This document shows positions 1-7,115 of a stretch of 64,000 nt of DNA, piece by piece. How positions within the stretch are numbered: the stretch's first letter is position 1; the number at the start of each line of letters is the position of its first letter. Below the pieces are notes generated by a model. The model was not told where the DNA came from and made no database searches. It was given only the letters and a program-made list of their open reading frames with translations. The stretch is from Aridibaculum aurantiacum (GTDB lineage: Bacteria > Bacteroidota > Bacteroidia > Chitinophagales > Chitinophagaceae), in assembly GCF_017355875.1 (NCBI RefSeq), contig NZ_JAFEWC010000001.1, forward strand, positions 2,046,001 to 2,110,000. Direction: 5' to 3'. The translations under genes and the position numbers were made by a program.

Positions 1-751
1 GGCCTATCTCATGCACTGCAGTTCTTGCCCTGTTGAAAGCAGGATCAGCAAAACAGCTATTAGCAAAAGCACGATAATCAACCACTACACCATCTATACC
101 TACACTACTTCCTGTTGTTTCAGTAGCATTACCCGGCCCAATTGCGGGAGCAATACCAAGAATGTTCAACGCACCTGTTCCACAAACCCAAAGGTTGTAG
201 TAACGCGTTACATCCCATGGATCAAGTCCACCATCTGAAGTATGCTTTACAGGCTGGTAAGTGCTACCAGCTACAGCTATTGCGCCGGTTCTTCTTTGAA
301 CGCCATTTGTGATATTGCCATTAGGGTCACGTCTTGCCCGTGTAAAACGAATAAGTGAATGACCACGCACTCCGTAAAAAGGAGCACCATTGGCACTATC
401 CGGGTTCAAGCCGGAAAAGTCAAGATTTAGCCTATTCAGAAAATAATCTATATCTGCATCTGTAATCACGTGTGGGTTTGGTAAAACCACATGCACCACT
501 ACAGGAATAGTAACAGGGCCGGTAAGCGTGCTGGTACGGCTAGCCATACCACTTGATTGCTTCGACTCTTCGTATTGACGCTGTCCAGCTTCAATCAAAG
601 CCCTGAACTTTGGATCTATCGATAGACGCTGGTCTATCGCATCCATAGTGGCACACCTGATCACAGGTGTTTTCACCTCTTGTTTTTGTCCAATAACAAC
701 CTGGAAGAAAGAAAGAATGAACAGGAAGGTTAGGAGTGTAAATTTTTTCAA
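1..751 (-). CDS. Secreted M43-type zinc metallopeptidase, 5' part only (cut by window start)
   Basis: The reading frame on the minus strand begins at a TTG (749-751) and stays open to base 1, giving about 250 residues. An in-frame stop lies just upstream and no ATG is available, so TTG is the likely start. The N-terminus is a signal peptide (MKKFTLLTFLFILSFFQ then VVIGQ). The body contains TIPVVVHVVLPNPHVI and a YYNLWVCG segment typical of the pregnancy-associated plasma protein-A (M43) family. The frame leaves the window at TAVHEIG, the first half of the HExxHxxGxxH zinc site. Members are secreted proteases and in Bacteroidota are often type IX cargo with a C-terminal sorting domain, which would lie outside this window. 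A TANNTTTG box at 777-784 fits this start. Confidence 0.8.
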   Translation of the reverse strand, partial: MKKFTLLTFLFILSFFQVVIGQKQEVKTPVIRCATMDAIDQRLSIDPKFRALIEAGQRQYEESKQSSGMASRTSTLTGPVTIPVVVHVVLPNPHVITDADIDYFLNRLNLDFSGLNPDSANGAPFYGVRGHSLIRFTRARRDPNGNITNGVQRRTGAIAVAGSTYQPVKHTSDGGLDPWDVTRYYNLWVCGTGALNILGIAPAIGPGNATETTGSSVGIDGVVVDYRAFANSCFADPAFNRARTAVHEIG

Positions 752-776
752 GATGGTAATAGTTTATGTTATGGTT

Positions 777-784
777 CAAATTTA
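777..784 (-). promoter_or_regulatory. Bacteroidota -7 box (TAAATTTG) for the M43 peptidase
   Basis: On the minus strand the word TAAATTTG matches the Bacteroidota -7 consensus TANNTTTG. It lies about 25 bases before the TTG start, leaving a short leader. No clear -33 TTG is seen at the usual spacing. Confidence 0.4.
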
Positions 785-873
785 ACAAAAGCAAATCCAT
801 GAATACTAATCATGAAAATTATTTTTTATCAATGACTTCGGTAGAAATGAACGAGTTGGAGATAATACAAGCT

Positions 874-898
874 TAGCCAAAGCATAATTCTTTGGCTA
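874..898 (-). terminator. Hairpin downstream of the nucleoside transporter
   Basis: A perfect 9-bp stem (TAGCCAAAG / CTTTGGCTA) with a 7-base loop lies 43 bases after the transporter stop codon. The following T-tract on the minus strand is weak, so termination is plausible but not certain. Confidence 0.45.
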
Positions 899-941
899 TA
901 GAATAAAAACAAAAGCTTCAGTACAATTCAATCAGCAAAAA

Positions 942-2264
942 CTACATAAGCATTCCGGCAATGCAGGCATTTGTCAAACTTGCAATGGTGCCACCTATTA
1001 GCGCTTTCATTCCTAAAGAAGAAAGGTTGGTTCTTTGATTAGGCGCCAATGCTCCAATACCACCGATCTGGATTCCTATTGAAGCAAAGTTTGCGAAGCC
1101 ACATAAAGCGAAACTTGCCATTACCACTGTTTTAGAACTACTAAATGCATTTGCTGCTTTCAACTTTCCTAAGCTGTCGTAGGCGAAGAATTCATTGAGA
1201 ATTGTCTTTTCTCCAAGTAGTTGACCGAAGTATGTAATGTCAGCTGACTCTACTCCAATCAACCAGGCGATAGGAGCAAATAAATAACCGAGTATGAACT
1301 GTAAGGATAAGCCGGCATAACGGCCACCTGTTGCATCTGCTATTTGTGCATTCAGGCTTTTGAACGACATGCCAAAAAAGTTATTGATGCCACCCATGTA
1401 TACCAGCAAATAATTTAGCACAGCCATCAATGCAGTAAATGCAATCAGCATAGCAGCTACATTCACGGCCAGCTTCAAACCGTCTATCGTGCCATTTGAA
1501 ATAGCATCCAATACATTGCTTCCAATTTTTTCTTTAGAAACACCCACCTTGGTTGACTTCACTGCACCTTCCGGATCAGGGTAAATAATTTTGGCTATAA
1601 CAATAGATGCAGGCGCCGCCATCACAGATGCTGTAAGTAGTTGCAACGCGAAGTATTGCTGTTGCGCTACATCTGTACCACCAAGCATACCTACATAAGT
1701 TGCCAATACACTACCGGCAGTTGTGGCCATACCACCGATCATTATACAGAGTATTTCGCTCTTGTTCATGTTGGCCAGGTAGGGCTTTGCCATTAGGGGC
1801 GCTTCTGTTTGCCCAAGAAATACATTGGCCGCAGCCGAAATGCTTTCAGGACCGCTAACACCCATGCGGCTTAATATCCAGGCAAAAACAAAAACGATTT
1901 TCTGGAGCACGCCCATGTAATATAGAAGTGCAGATAAAGCAGCAAAAAAGATAATATTCGGTAATGCCTGGACCGCAAAGATGAAACCCCAATTTTGTGT
2001 AGGATCAAGTAGCTGGCGGCCAAAAATAAAGGCAGCACCTTCTTTACCAAGATTGATGACCTTAACAAATGCATTGGCAAGAAAAGAAAAAGTTCCTCCT
2101 ACAAAGCCAATATTCTTAATAGAGATAGCAATGATCAACTGAACTAATAAACCTATTCCTACCAACTTCCAGTTTATTCTTCTTCTATTGTTGCTTATTA
2201 AAAAACATACAAGTACAAGAAACAGGATACCACCAATGCCACGCAAGATATTTTCTGCATTCAT
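942..2264 (-). CDS. nupC: NupC-type concentrative nucleoside transporter
   Basis: This 440-residue protein is hydrophobic throughout and matches the concentrative nucleoside transporter (CNT/NupC) family in length and motifs. It has GQTEAPLMAKPYL near residue 170, TTAGSVLATYVGML near 200, NEFFAYDSLGKL near 360, and a C-terminal segment ending SLTNACIAGMLM. Family members are inner-membrane cation-coupled importers of nucleosides for salvage. It is a single-gene unit starting at an ATG, with a hairpin after its stop and no partner nucleosidase in view. The specificity (pyrimidine or purine) cannot be read from sequence. Confidence 0.9.
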   Translation of the reverse strand: MNAENILRGIGGILFLVLVCFLISNNRRRINWKLVGIGLLVQLIIAISIKNIGFVGGTFSFLANAFVKVINLGKEGAAFIFGRQLLDPTQNWGFIFAVQALPNIIFFAALSALLYYMGVLQKIVFVFAWILSRMGVSGPESISAAANVFLGQTEAPLMAKPYLANMNKSEILCIMIGGMATTAGSVLATYVGMLGGTDVAQQQYFALQLLTASVMAAPASIVIAKIIYPDPEGAVKSTKVGVSKEKIGSNVLDAISNGTIDGLKLAVNVAAMLIAFTALMAVLNYLLVYMGGINNFFGMSFKSLNAQIADATGGRYAGLSLQFILGYLFAPIAWLIGVESADITYFGQLLGEKTILNEFFAYDSLGKLKAANAFSSSKTVVMASFALCGFANFASIGIQIGGIGALAPNQRTNLSSLGMKALIGGTIASLTNACIAGMLM

Positions 2265-2464
2265 TTTATTAGCTCAGGATTGTAAGCGGGAAAGATAAAG
2301 AGATTATAGTATCAGCAATCATTCGCCATTTTGTTTGTTGAAAAGTCGGTTGTGATGTTGATATCAAACATGAGGTAAAATTGCTATTTCACCGGTATTG
2401 TAAGAATAGTCTGGTCAAAAGGTATACACAAGAAAACAACTATCAGCTTCCTTAAAAGTGGATG

Positions 2465-2494
2465 CAAAAAAAGCTGCTCATCAATATGAACAGC
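2465..2494 (-). terminator. Terminator after the 185-aa barrel gene
   Basis: On the minus strand the stem GCTGTTCAT / ATGAGCAGC (one mismatch, 4-base loop) is followed by a run of seven T. It sits about 25 bases past the stop codon at 2519. Confidence 0.65.
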
Positions 2495-2518
2495 CTTATC
2501 ATTTCATTTGAAATAAAG

Positions 2519-3076
2519 TTATTTGAATGTAAATCCTAATCCTACTGCTGCGAAGGGGAATATGTCACCGTCTGGATTGATGATGGGAGTCATTCCTACT
2601 CTCCAGCTAAAGCCGCCATCTACCGGTTGCTTGCGATACATGAAACTAAAGTGTCCCAACAAAAACCCTTCGTTGTAATCGTTGTAGTTGAGAATGGATG
2701 ACCTGCGAGAAAGAACTGTTATGCCTGCACCTACCTCGAACATATTAGGCGAGCCGGGTTTGCCAAATAAATAATTGATACCAAGCGGCAAGGTGGCAAC
2801 CGACCTTGTACGGTAGTTGTAGTTTTGAAAGCCACTAGGAGATGTTGTGATTGTTTCATCATCAACCAAAGTGAAACCCAAACCTGCCCTGTATCCCCAA
2901 CCAGTTCTTTCGCCGGCGGCGAAGCGACCATCAAGATTGGCTGAAAATAATACTCCCGGGCCACCTACTTCTGTATAAAATTGTTTGTTGCTTGTTTCTA
3001 AAGGAGTGGTTTGTTGTGCCGAAGCAGTGGTCTGAATTACCAGCAGTACAATAATGCTGTAGAAAGTATTTTTCAT
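2519..3076 (-). CDS. Small outer-membrane beta-barrel protein (hypothetical)
   Basis: The start was set at the ATG at 3076, which gives a signal peptide (MKNTFYSIIVLLVIQTTASA before QQ). The longer ORF adds 15 residues without signal character. The 185-residue product alternates short amphipathic strands with Gly/Asn turns (GGPGVLFSANLDGRF, GWGYRAGLGFTLVDD, LPLGINYLFG) and ends in a strand with a terminal aromatic residue (AVGLGFTFK). This is the pattern of an outer-membrane barrel of the OmpW/PorT-like superfamily. No function can be assigned. It is a single-gene unit between a large inverted repeat and its own terminator. Confidence 0.7.
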   Translation of the reverse strand: MKNTFYSIIVLLVIQTTASAQQTTPLETSNKQFYTEVGGPGVLFSANLDGRFAAGERTGWGYRAGLGFTLVDDETITTSPSGFQNYNYRTRSVATLPLGINYLFGKPGSPNMFEVGAGITVLSRRSSILNYNDYNEGFLLGHFSFMYRKQPVDGGFSWRVGMTPIINPDGDIFPFAAVGLGFTFK

Positions 3077-3150
3077 TGTTGTGGTTTTGGTACAGCAAGT
3101 ATAAAGTTTCAAACGCAACAATTTTCAATAACCTTCTTTGGATCAAAATA

Positions 3151-3190
3151 AAACTACAATGGTTACCAGAGTTGGTAACCATTGTAGTTT
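3151..3190 (-). terminator. Perfect 17-bp inverted repeat, terminator of lpdA
   Basis: AAACTACAATGGTTACC (3151-3167) is followed after a 6-base loop by its exact reverse complement (3174-3190). It lies 26 bases beyond the lpdA stop. On the minus strand it runs into TTTTATTTT, so it should terminate lpdA. Confidence 0.8.
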
Positions 3191-3216
3191 CTAAAACTTT
3201 ATATTGAAAATGAGCT

Positions 3217-4623
3217 TTAAATATCTATCGCTTCGCCATAAGCTGCTGCGGTTGCTTCTTTCACAGCTTCACTCATAGTTGGGTGAGGGTGGATAGCATT
3301 CAAAATCTCGTGAGCGGTCGTTTCTAACTTACGCGCTACTGATACTTCAGCAATCATTTCAGTAACGTTGTTACCGATCATGTGCGCTCCAAGGAACTCA
3401 CCATATTTAGCATCGAAGATCACTTTTACAAAACCTTCGGTAGAACCAGATGCACTAGCCTTACCGCTGGCCATGAATGGGAATTTTCCAACTTTGATCT
3501 CGTATCCTGCTTCCTTCGCTGCTTTTTCTGTAAAGCCGATGCTTGCAATCTCTGGAGAACAGTAAGTACAACCTGGTACGTTGTTGTAATCAATTCCTTC
3601 TGGTTGATGATGGAATTTCTTTTCAAGGAAGCCAATGTATTCAGATACATTAACGCCTTCTTTACCTGCAACGTGAGCCAGTGCTTGTCCCGGAGTACAA
3701 TCGCCGATAGCATAAAAACCATCAACACTTGTTTTACCATATTTATCAACTATGATCTTACCTTTTTCAGTTTTGATTCCAAGTTGCTCCAGTCCAATAT
3801 TCTCAATATTTGCAACAACACCTACAGCGCTAAGTACCACATCAGCTTCAAGTGTAACCTCGCCACTCTGTGTTTTTACTTTTGCTTTTACACCATTTCC
3901 TGTAGTGTCTAATGACTCAACAGAAGAATTGGTCATGATCTCGATGCCTTTCTTCTTGTATTGCTTTTCCAGTTCTTTCGAAATGTCTTCGTCTTCTACA
4001 GGTACAATGCGCGGCATGAATTCAACTATAGTAACCTTAGTGCCCATAGTATTATAGAAGTCAGCAAACTCAACACCTATAGCTCCACTACCTACCACAA
4101 TCATAGATTTTGGTTGTTGTGGTAGTACCATTGCTTCGCGGTAGCTAATTACTTTTTTACCATCAATAGGCAGGTTAGGTAATTCTCTCCAGCGACCACC
4201 GGTTGCTATTACGATATGTTTTCCTTCTACTACTTGTGCTTTTCCATCTGCACCGGTTACTTCTACCTGGCCTTTAGCTTTCAGCTTACCAAAGCCCATT
4301 ATCACATCAATCTTGTTCTTCTTCATTAAGAATTGAACGCCTTTACTCATTTTATCGGCTACGCCACGGCTGCGTTTGATCACAGCTTCAAAATCGTGCT
4401 CAACCCCGGTTGCTTTGATGCCGTAGTTCTGTGCATGCTTCAGGTATTCGTATACCTGTGCACTTTTCAGTAAAGCTTTGGTAGGGATACATCCCCAGTT
4501 AAGGCAAACGCCACCCAAGCTTTCTTTTTCGATAATGGCAACTTTAAATCCAAGTTGAGAAGCACGAATTGCAGCAGGATAGCCACCAGGACCACTTCCT
4601 AAAACGATAACGTCGTAAGCCAT
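3217..4623 (-). CDS. lpdA: Dihydrolipoyl dehydrogenase (E3)
   Basis: This 468-residue flavoprotein reoxidises dihydrolipoamide with NAD+ in pyruvate, 2-oxoglutarate or branched-chain dehydrogenase complexes, or in glycine cleavage. Seen directly: FAD-binding GSGPGG (residues 9-14), the redox disulfide GGVCLNWGC (Cys40, Cys45), an NAD-binding GSGAIG, the second FAD contact YAIGDCTPG, and the C-terminal interface HPHPTMSEAVKEA with the catalytic His-Glu pair. The start at 4623 (MAYDVIVLG) was chosen because the 12 extra upstream residues are not part of the family. No E1 or E2 gene is adjacent, so it may be a shared E3. Confidence 0.96.
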   Translation of the reverse strand: MAYDVIVLGSGPGGYPAAIRASQLGFKVAIIEKESLGGVCLNWGCIPTKALLKSAQVYEYLKHAQNYGIKATGVEHDFEAVIKRSRGVADKMSKGVQFLMKKNKIDVIMGFGKLKAKGQVEVTGADGKAQVVEGKHIVIATGGRWRELPNLPIDGKKVISYREAMVLPQQPKSMIVVGSGAIGVEFADFYNTMGTKVTIVEFMPRIVPVEDEDISKELEKQYKKKGIEIMTNSSVESLDTTGNGVKAKVKTQSGEVTLEADVVLSAVGVVANIENIGLEQLGIKTEKGKIIVDKYGKTSVDGFYAIGDCTPGQALAHVAGKEGVNVSEYIGFLEKKFHHQPEGIDYNNVPGCTYCSPEIASIGFTEKAAKEAGYEIKVGKFPFMASGKASASGSTEGFVKVIFDAKYGEFLGAHMIGNNVTEMIAEVSVARKLETTAHEILNAIHPHPTMSEAVKEATAAAYGEAIDI

Positions 4624-4935
4624 AGTAAATCTTAATTGATGATTAGTTGATTTAAACATCAGGTTAATAGGTCATTAAGCAAACTTGATAAGCAATGTTA
4701 GGGCTCAATGAAATCCTGCTAACTTGAAATGAAGTGCGAAAATACTGGTAAACAGCCAAATGGCAAAAGCAACAACAGCTTTCAAAATGGCTGTATTACC
4801 ATTATTGGCAATGGCCTGTTAGCGCAATCGTTGCCGGTATTTGTAATGTGCAAACTCATTTGCCATGGCTACATCTTATTCACTATTGATGCGGCAGCTA
4901 CTGTTCCTAGTACATTTGAAAAAATGTGTTGTTTG
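4624..4935. other. Intergenic region between lpdA and the DUF3078 gene
   Basis: This 312-base gap separates two divergent genes. An ORF runs through its downstream half in frame with the DUF3078 gene, but it lacks signal-peptide or conserved character, and a promoter box lies inside it. Apart from that promoter (4886-4918) and small palindromes such as GCCAAATGGC (4755-4764) I see no gene, RNA or repeat. Confidence 0.5.
4886..4918 (+). promoter_or_regulatory. Promoter of the DUF3078 gene
   Basis: A -33 TTG (4886-4888), a 22-base spacer and the -7 box TACATTTG (4911-4918) fit the Bacteroidota promoter. Transcription would begin near 4925. That leaves about 11 bases before the ATG at 4936 and excludes starts further upstream. 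Confidence 0.5.
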
Positions 4936-5865
4936 ATGAAGCAGGTGTATCTACTCATCACCTTAGTAGTAATTTTTGTACATGTAAAGGCTCAAGATCC
5001 GACGGTAAAAAAAATCCAAAGTGAAGTAACAAGAACGGTAAAGAAGGATGCAACGGATACAACAGAATGGACATGGAAGCGAGGCGGAACAGTAAGTGTG
5101 AACATGACTCAAGGCAGCCTTCGCAACTGGGCAGCAGGTGGTGATAATTTTTCGCTGGCCTTAAATAGTTATGTAAACTATTTCCTGTTCTATAAAAAAG
5201 GAAAACAATCGTGGGACAATACCGGCGAGTTCAATTTTGGAATGGTGCAAACCACCAGCCTTGGCAGCAGGAAAAACGATGACCGTTTCGATATCTTATC
5301 TAAGTATGGTTACAACTTCGATGGTAAGTTTTACCTGACGGGTCTCTTTAATTTTCGTACACAGTTTTTTGATGGCTATACTTACTCTGGTTCCAGAGCC
5401 ACTTTTTCTTCTACTTTTTTGGCACCTGCGTATACGCTAACCTCGGTTGGTATCGATTATAAAAGAACAAATTTCTCTGCCTTTGTTTCACCACTAACCA
5501 GTAGGGTAATTATTGTGGCTAGTAAAAGATTATCTGAAAGAGGCTTATATGGTGTGCCGCCCGGCAGACGCTCTTTTAGTGAAATGGGTGCATTTGCTAC
5601 TATCAATTATAACCAGCTATTACCTAAGGATATTAACTATAAAGGCAGGCTCGACCTGTTTAGTAACTACCTGAATAAGCCGGGCAATATTGATGTATTT
5701 ATGACCAACTACTTTGCGTTTAAGATCAATAAGTACCTGTCAGCTACTTACACACTTGACCTGATATATGATGATGATGTGAAACTTTTTGGAGAAGAAA
5801 AGAATAGCCCATCTCTACAGCTAAAAAGCGTAATGGGCATTGGCTTTTTGATGCGGATTAAATAA
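4936..5865 (+). CDS. DUF3078 outer-membrane protein
   Basis: From the ATG at 4936 the 309-residue product begins with a signal peptide (MKQVYLLITLVVIFVHVKA before QD). It then carries the DUF3078 pattern: GGTVSVNMTQGSLRNWAAGGDNFSL, a long run of alternating strands, and a last strand with MGIGFLMRI. An ATG at 4924 and a longer ORF exist, but the promoter box at 4911-4918 argues against them. DUF3078 proteins are Bacteroidota outer-membrane barrels of unknown function. The Asn-Trp-rich motif (QGSLRNWAAGG) is the family hallmark. It is a single-gene unit, convergent with the next operon across a shared terminator. Confidence 0.82.
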   Translation: MKQVYLLITLVVIFVHVKAQDPTVKKIQSEVTRTVKKDATDTTEWTWKRGGTVSVNMTQGSLRNWAAGGDNFSLALNSYVNYFLFYKKGKQSWDNTGEFNFGMVQTTSLGSRKNDDRFDILSKYGYNFDGKFYLTGLFNFRTQFFDGYTYSGSRATFSSTFLAPAYTLTSVGIDYKRTNFSAFVSPLTSRVIIVASKRLSERGLYGVPPGRRSFSEMGAFATINYNQLLPKDINYKGRLDLFSNYLNKPGNIDVFMTNYFAFKINKYLSATYTLDLIYDDDVKLFGEEKNSPSLQLKSVMGIGFLMRIK

Positions 5866-5898
5866 GGTATTGCTGGTTTCAACCAGCTATGAAAAAGA

Positions 5899-5920
5899 AA
5901 AGCCTTCCGAAGAAGGCTTT
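5899..5920. terminator. Bidirectional terminator between convergent units
   Basis: A perfect 9-bp stem AAAGCCTTC / GAAGGCTTT with a 4-base loop lies between the stop codons at 5865 (plus) and 5941 (minus) and has A/T flanks on both sides. Confidence 0.7.
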
Positions 5921-5940
5921 ACAAATGATTTGAAGATTAT

Positions 5941-6540
5941 TTATCTCCCTTTGAACATATAACCTACGCTTAGTCCAAACAGGTTGTTTTTCCATTTGTC
6001 GTTATTGCTATTTACCCAGTTGGTAAGATCGCCTAAGAAGTTGGCGCTAAAGAAAAGACCATTGGTTAATTGGTAGCCTGTCATAACATTGGCGCCAATA
6101 TTCACACGCTTGAATTTTCCTGTCTCACTTCCAAATTCAAAGTCAGTGTTTTCAGTTGGATCATCAGCAACCATTTTGCCGCTAACGTTTATGCCTAAGT
6201 TAGGACCGCCACCTATAAAGAAGCCGCTTCTTTTGTACAAGAAGTTTACAGGAATGTCAATAGAAGTAAAACGGATCTTATCAGAGTGACCACCATGTGC
6301 AAGCGAAACGCCTTTGCCTTGCACCAGTAGCTGCGGCTGGATAGAGAAACTATTGCTGATACCTATATCTGCTACACCACCTACATGAAATGATGGACGT
6401 GTCTTCCTGTCGTGGTTGAAATCTTCATCATTGGTATTAACACTGGTAAGATTGAGACCACCTTTGATACCAAATGTAGTTTGTGCTTGTGCTGTCATAG
6501 CAATTGCTGCCGCAAAGGCCAGCGAGAGAATTTTCTTCAT
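5941..6540 (-). CDS. Outer-membrane beta-barrel protein, third gene of the TonB-receptor operon
   Basis: The 199-residue product has a signal peptide (MKKILSLAFAAAIAMTAQA before QT) followed by TTFGIKGGLNLTSV and repeated strand-turn elements, with SIQPQLLVQGKG and a final GLSVGYMFKGR. This is the PorT/OMP_b-brl type of small barrel common in Bacteroidota. It begins 26 bases after the lipoprotein gene, so it is probably co-transcribed with the receptor and lipoprotein. The function is unknown. It may be an accessory barrel or a sensor of the same uptake system, which is inference from position only. Confidence 0.78.
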   Translation of the reverse strand: MKKILSLAFAAAIAMTAQAQTTFGIKGGLNLTSVNTNDEDFNHDRKTRPSFHVGGVADIGISNSFSIQPQLLVQGKGVSLAHGGHSDKIRFTSIDIPVNFLYKRSGFFIGGGPNLGINVSGKMVADDPTENTDFEFGSETGKFKRVNIGANVMTGYQLTNGLFFSANFLGDLTNWVNSNNDKWKNNLFGLSVGYMFKGR

Positions 6541-6566
6541 GCTGTTAATTTATGTTTTGAGATTGT

Positions 6567-7115
6567 TTACTGAATTTTTACAGGCATCGTAAGCGCCAGG
6601 TCAGTATGTCCAACTGTATGGCTATCGCCTGCAGCTTTAATGAAAGGTTTGTGCATCAGTTTTATCAGCACATTACCTGTACCGGCTACTGTAGTAGTCC
6701 AGGTAGTATTGAAGCCGATAGGTAAATTATTTACGTCTAGATCCGTCTTTGCTACAGCTACCGCGGCACCAGTTACCAGGTAAAAAAGTTCATGGTTTCT
6801 GCCTTGCTCTCTAATGCTTGCTGTGATGTCTTTGGTGCCTGATGCTGTAATATTCTTCAGGCTAAGCTCCATGGTGTAAGCCTGGTTGGCAGCCAACCTA
6901 ATGGTATCAATTCTTGTAGGAGGGTTACCACCATCACCATCCGGGTCTTCAGCTATAAAAGTGCCGACAATATTTCCATTTTGCTTCAAGGTGAGGGTAA
7001 CGGAGTTGATCGCATCATGCTCATTTTCATTACCGGGATTGGTTACATCTTTTTTACAACCAGTCATCGCTGTTGTAAAGAGTAAAACTGCAATTGCTAA
7101 TTTCTTCATCATCAT
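6567..7115 (-). CDS. Lipoprotein paired with the TonB-dependent receptor
   Basis: This is a 182-residue lipoprotein: n-region MMMKK, hydrophobic stretch and lipobox TAMTGC followed by KKD. The mature part has an all-beta pattern (SVTLTLKQNGNIVGTFIAED, DPDGDGGNPPTRIDTIRLA, WTTTVAGTGNVLIKLMHKP) and several His residues near the C-terminus (HKPFIKAAGDSHTVGHTD). It resembles a Bacteroidota group often annotated as 'type 1 periplasmic binding fold superfamily' that sits beside TonB receptors; this is my recollection, not a search. The start overlaps the receptor stop as ATGA, and three consecutive ATG codons are possible starts. It may be a surface ligand-binding partner of the receptor. Confidence 0.75.
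   Translation of the reverse strand: MMMKKLAIAVLLFTTAMTGCKKDVTNPGNENEHDAINSVTLTLKQNGNIVGTFIAEDPDGDGGNPPTRIDTIRLAANQAYTMELSLKNITASGTKDITASIREQGRNHELFYLVTGAAVAVAKTDLDVNNLPIGFNTTWTTTVAGTGNVLIKLMHKPFIKAAGDSHTVGHTDLALTMPVKIQ

Noticed and set aside
591-800. 69-codon ORF starting MDLLLLNLNHN
   Set aside because: It lies out of frame inside the M43 peptidase gene, whose frame gives a signal peptide and a zinc-site motif.
3382-3912. Long ORF antisense to lpdA (176 codons)
   Set aside because: It is an unbroken shadow of lpdA in another frame, with Cys/Phe/Ser-rich composition, no domain and no promoter.
4729-4935. N-terminal extension of the DUF3078 ORF
   Set aside because: The extension has no signal or domain character, and a promoter box lies within it; the ATG at 4936 yields a clean signal peptide.
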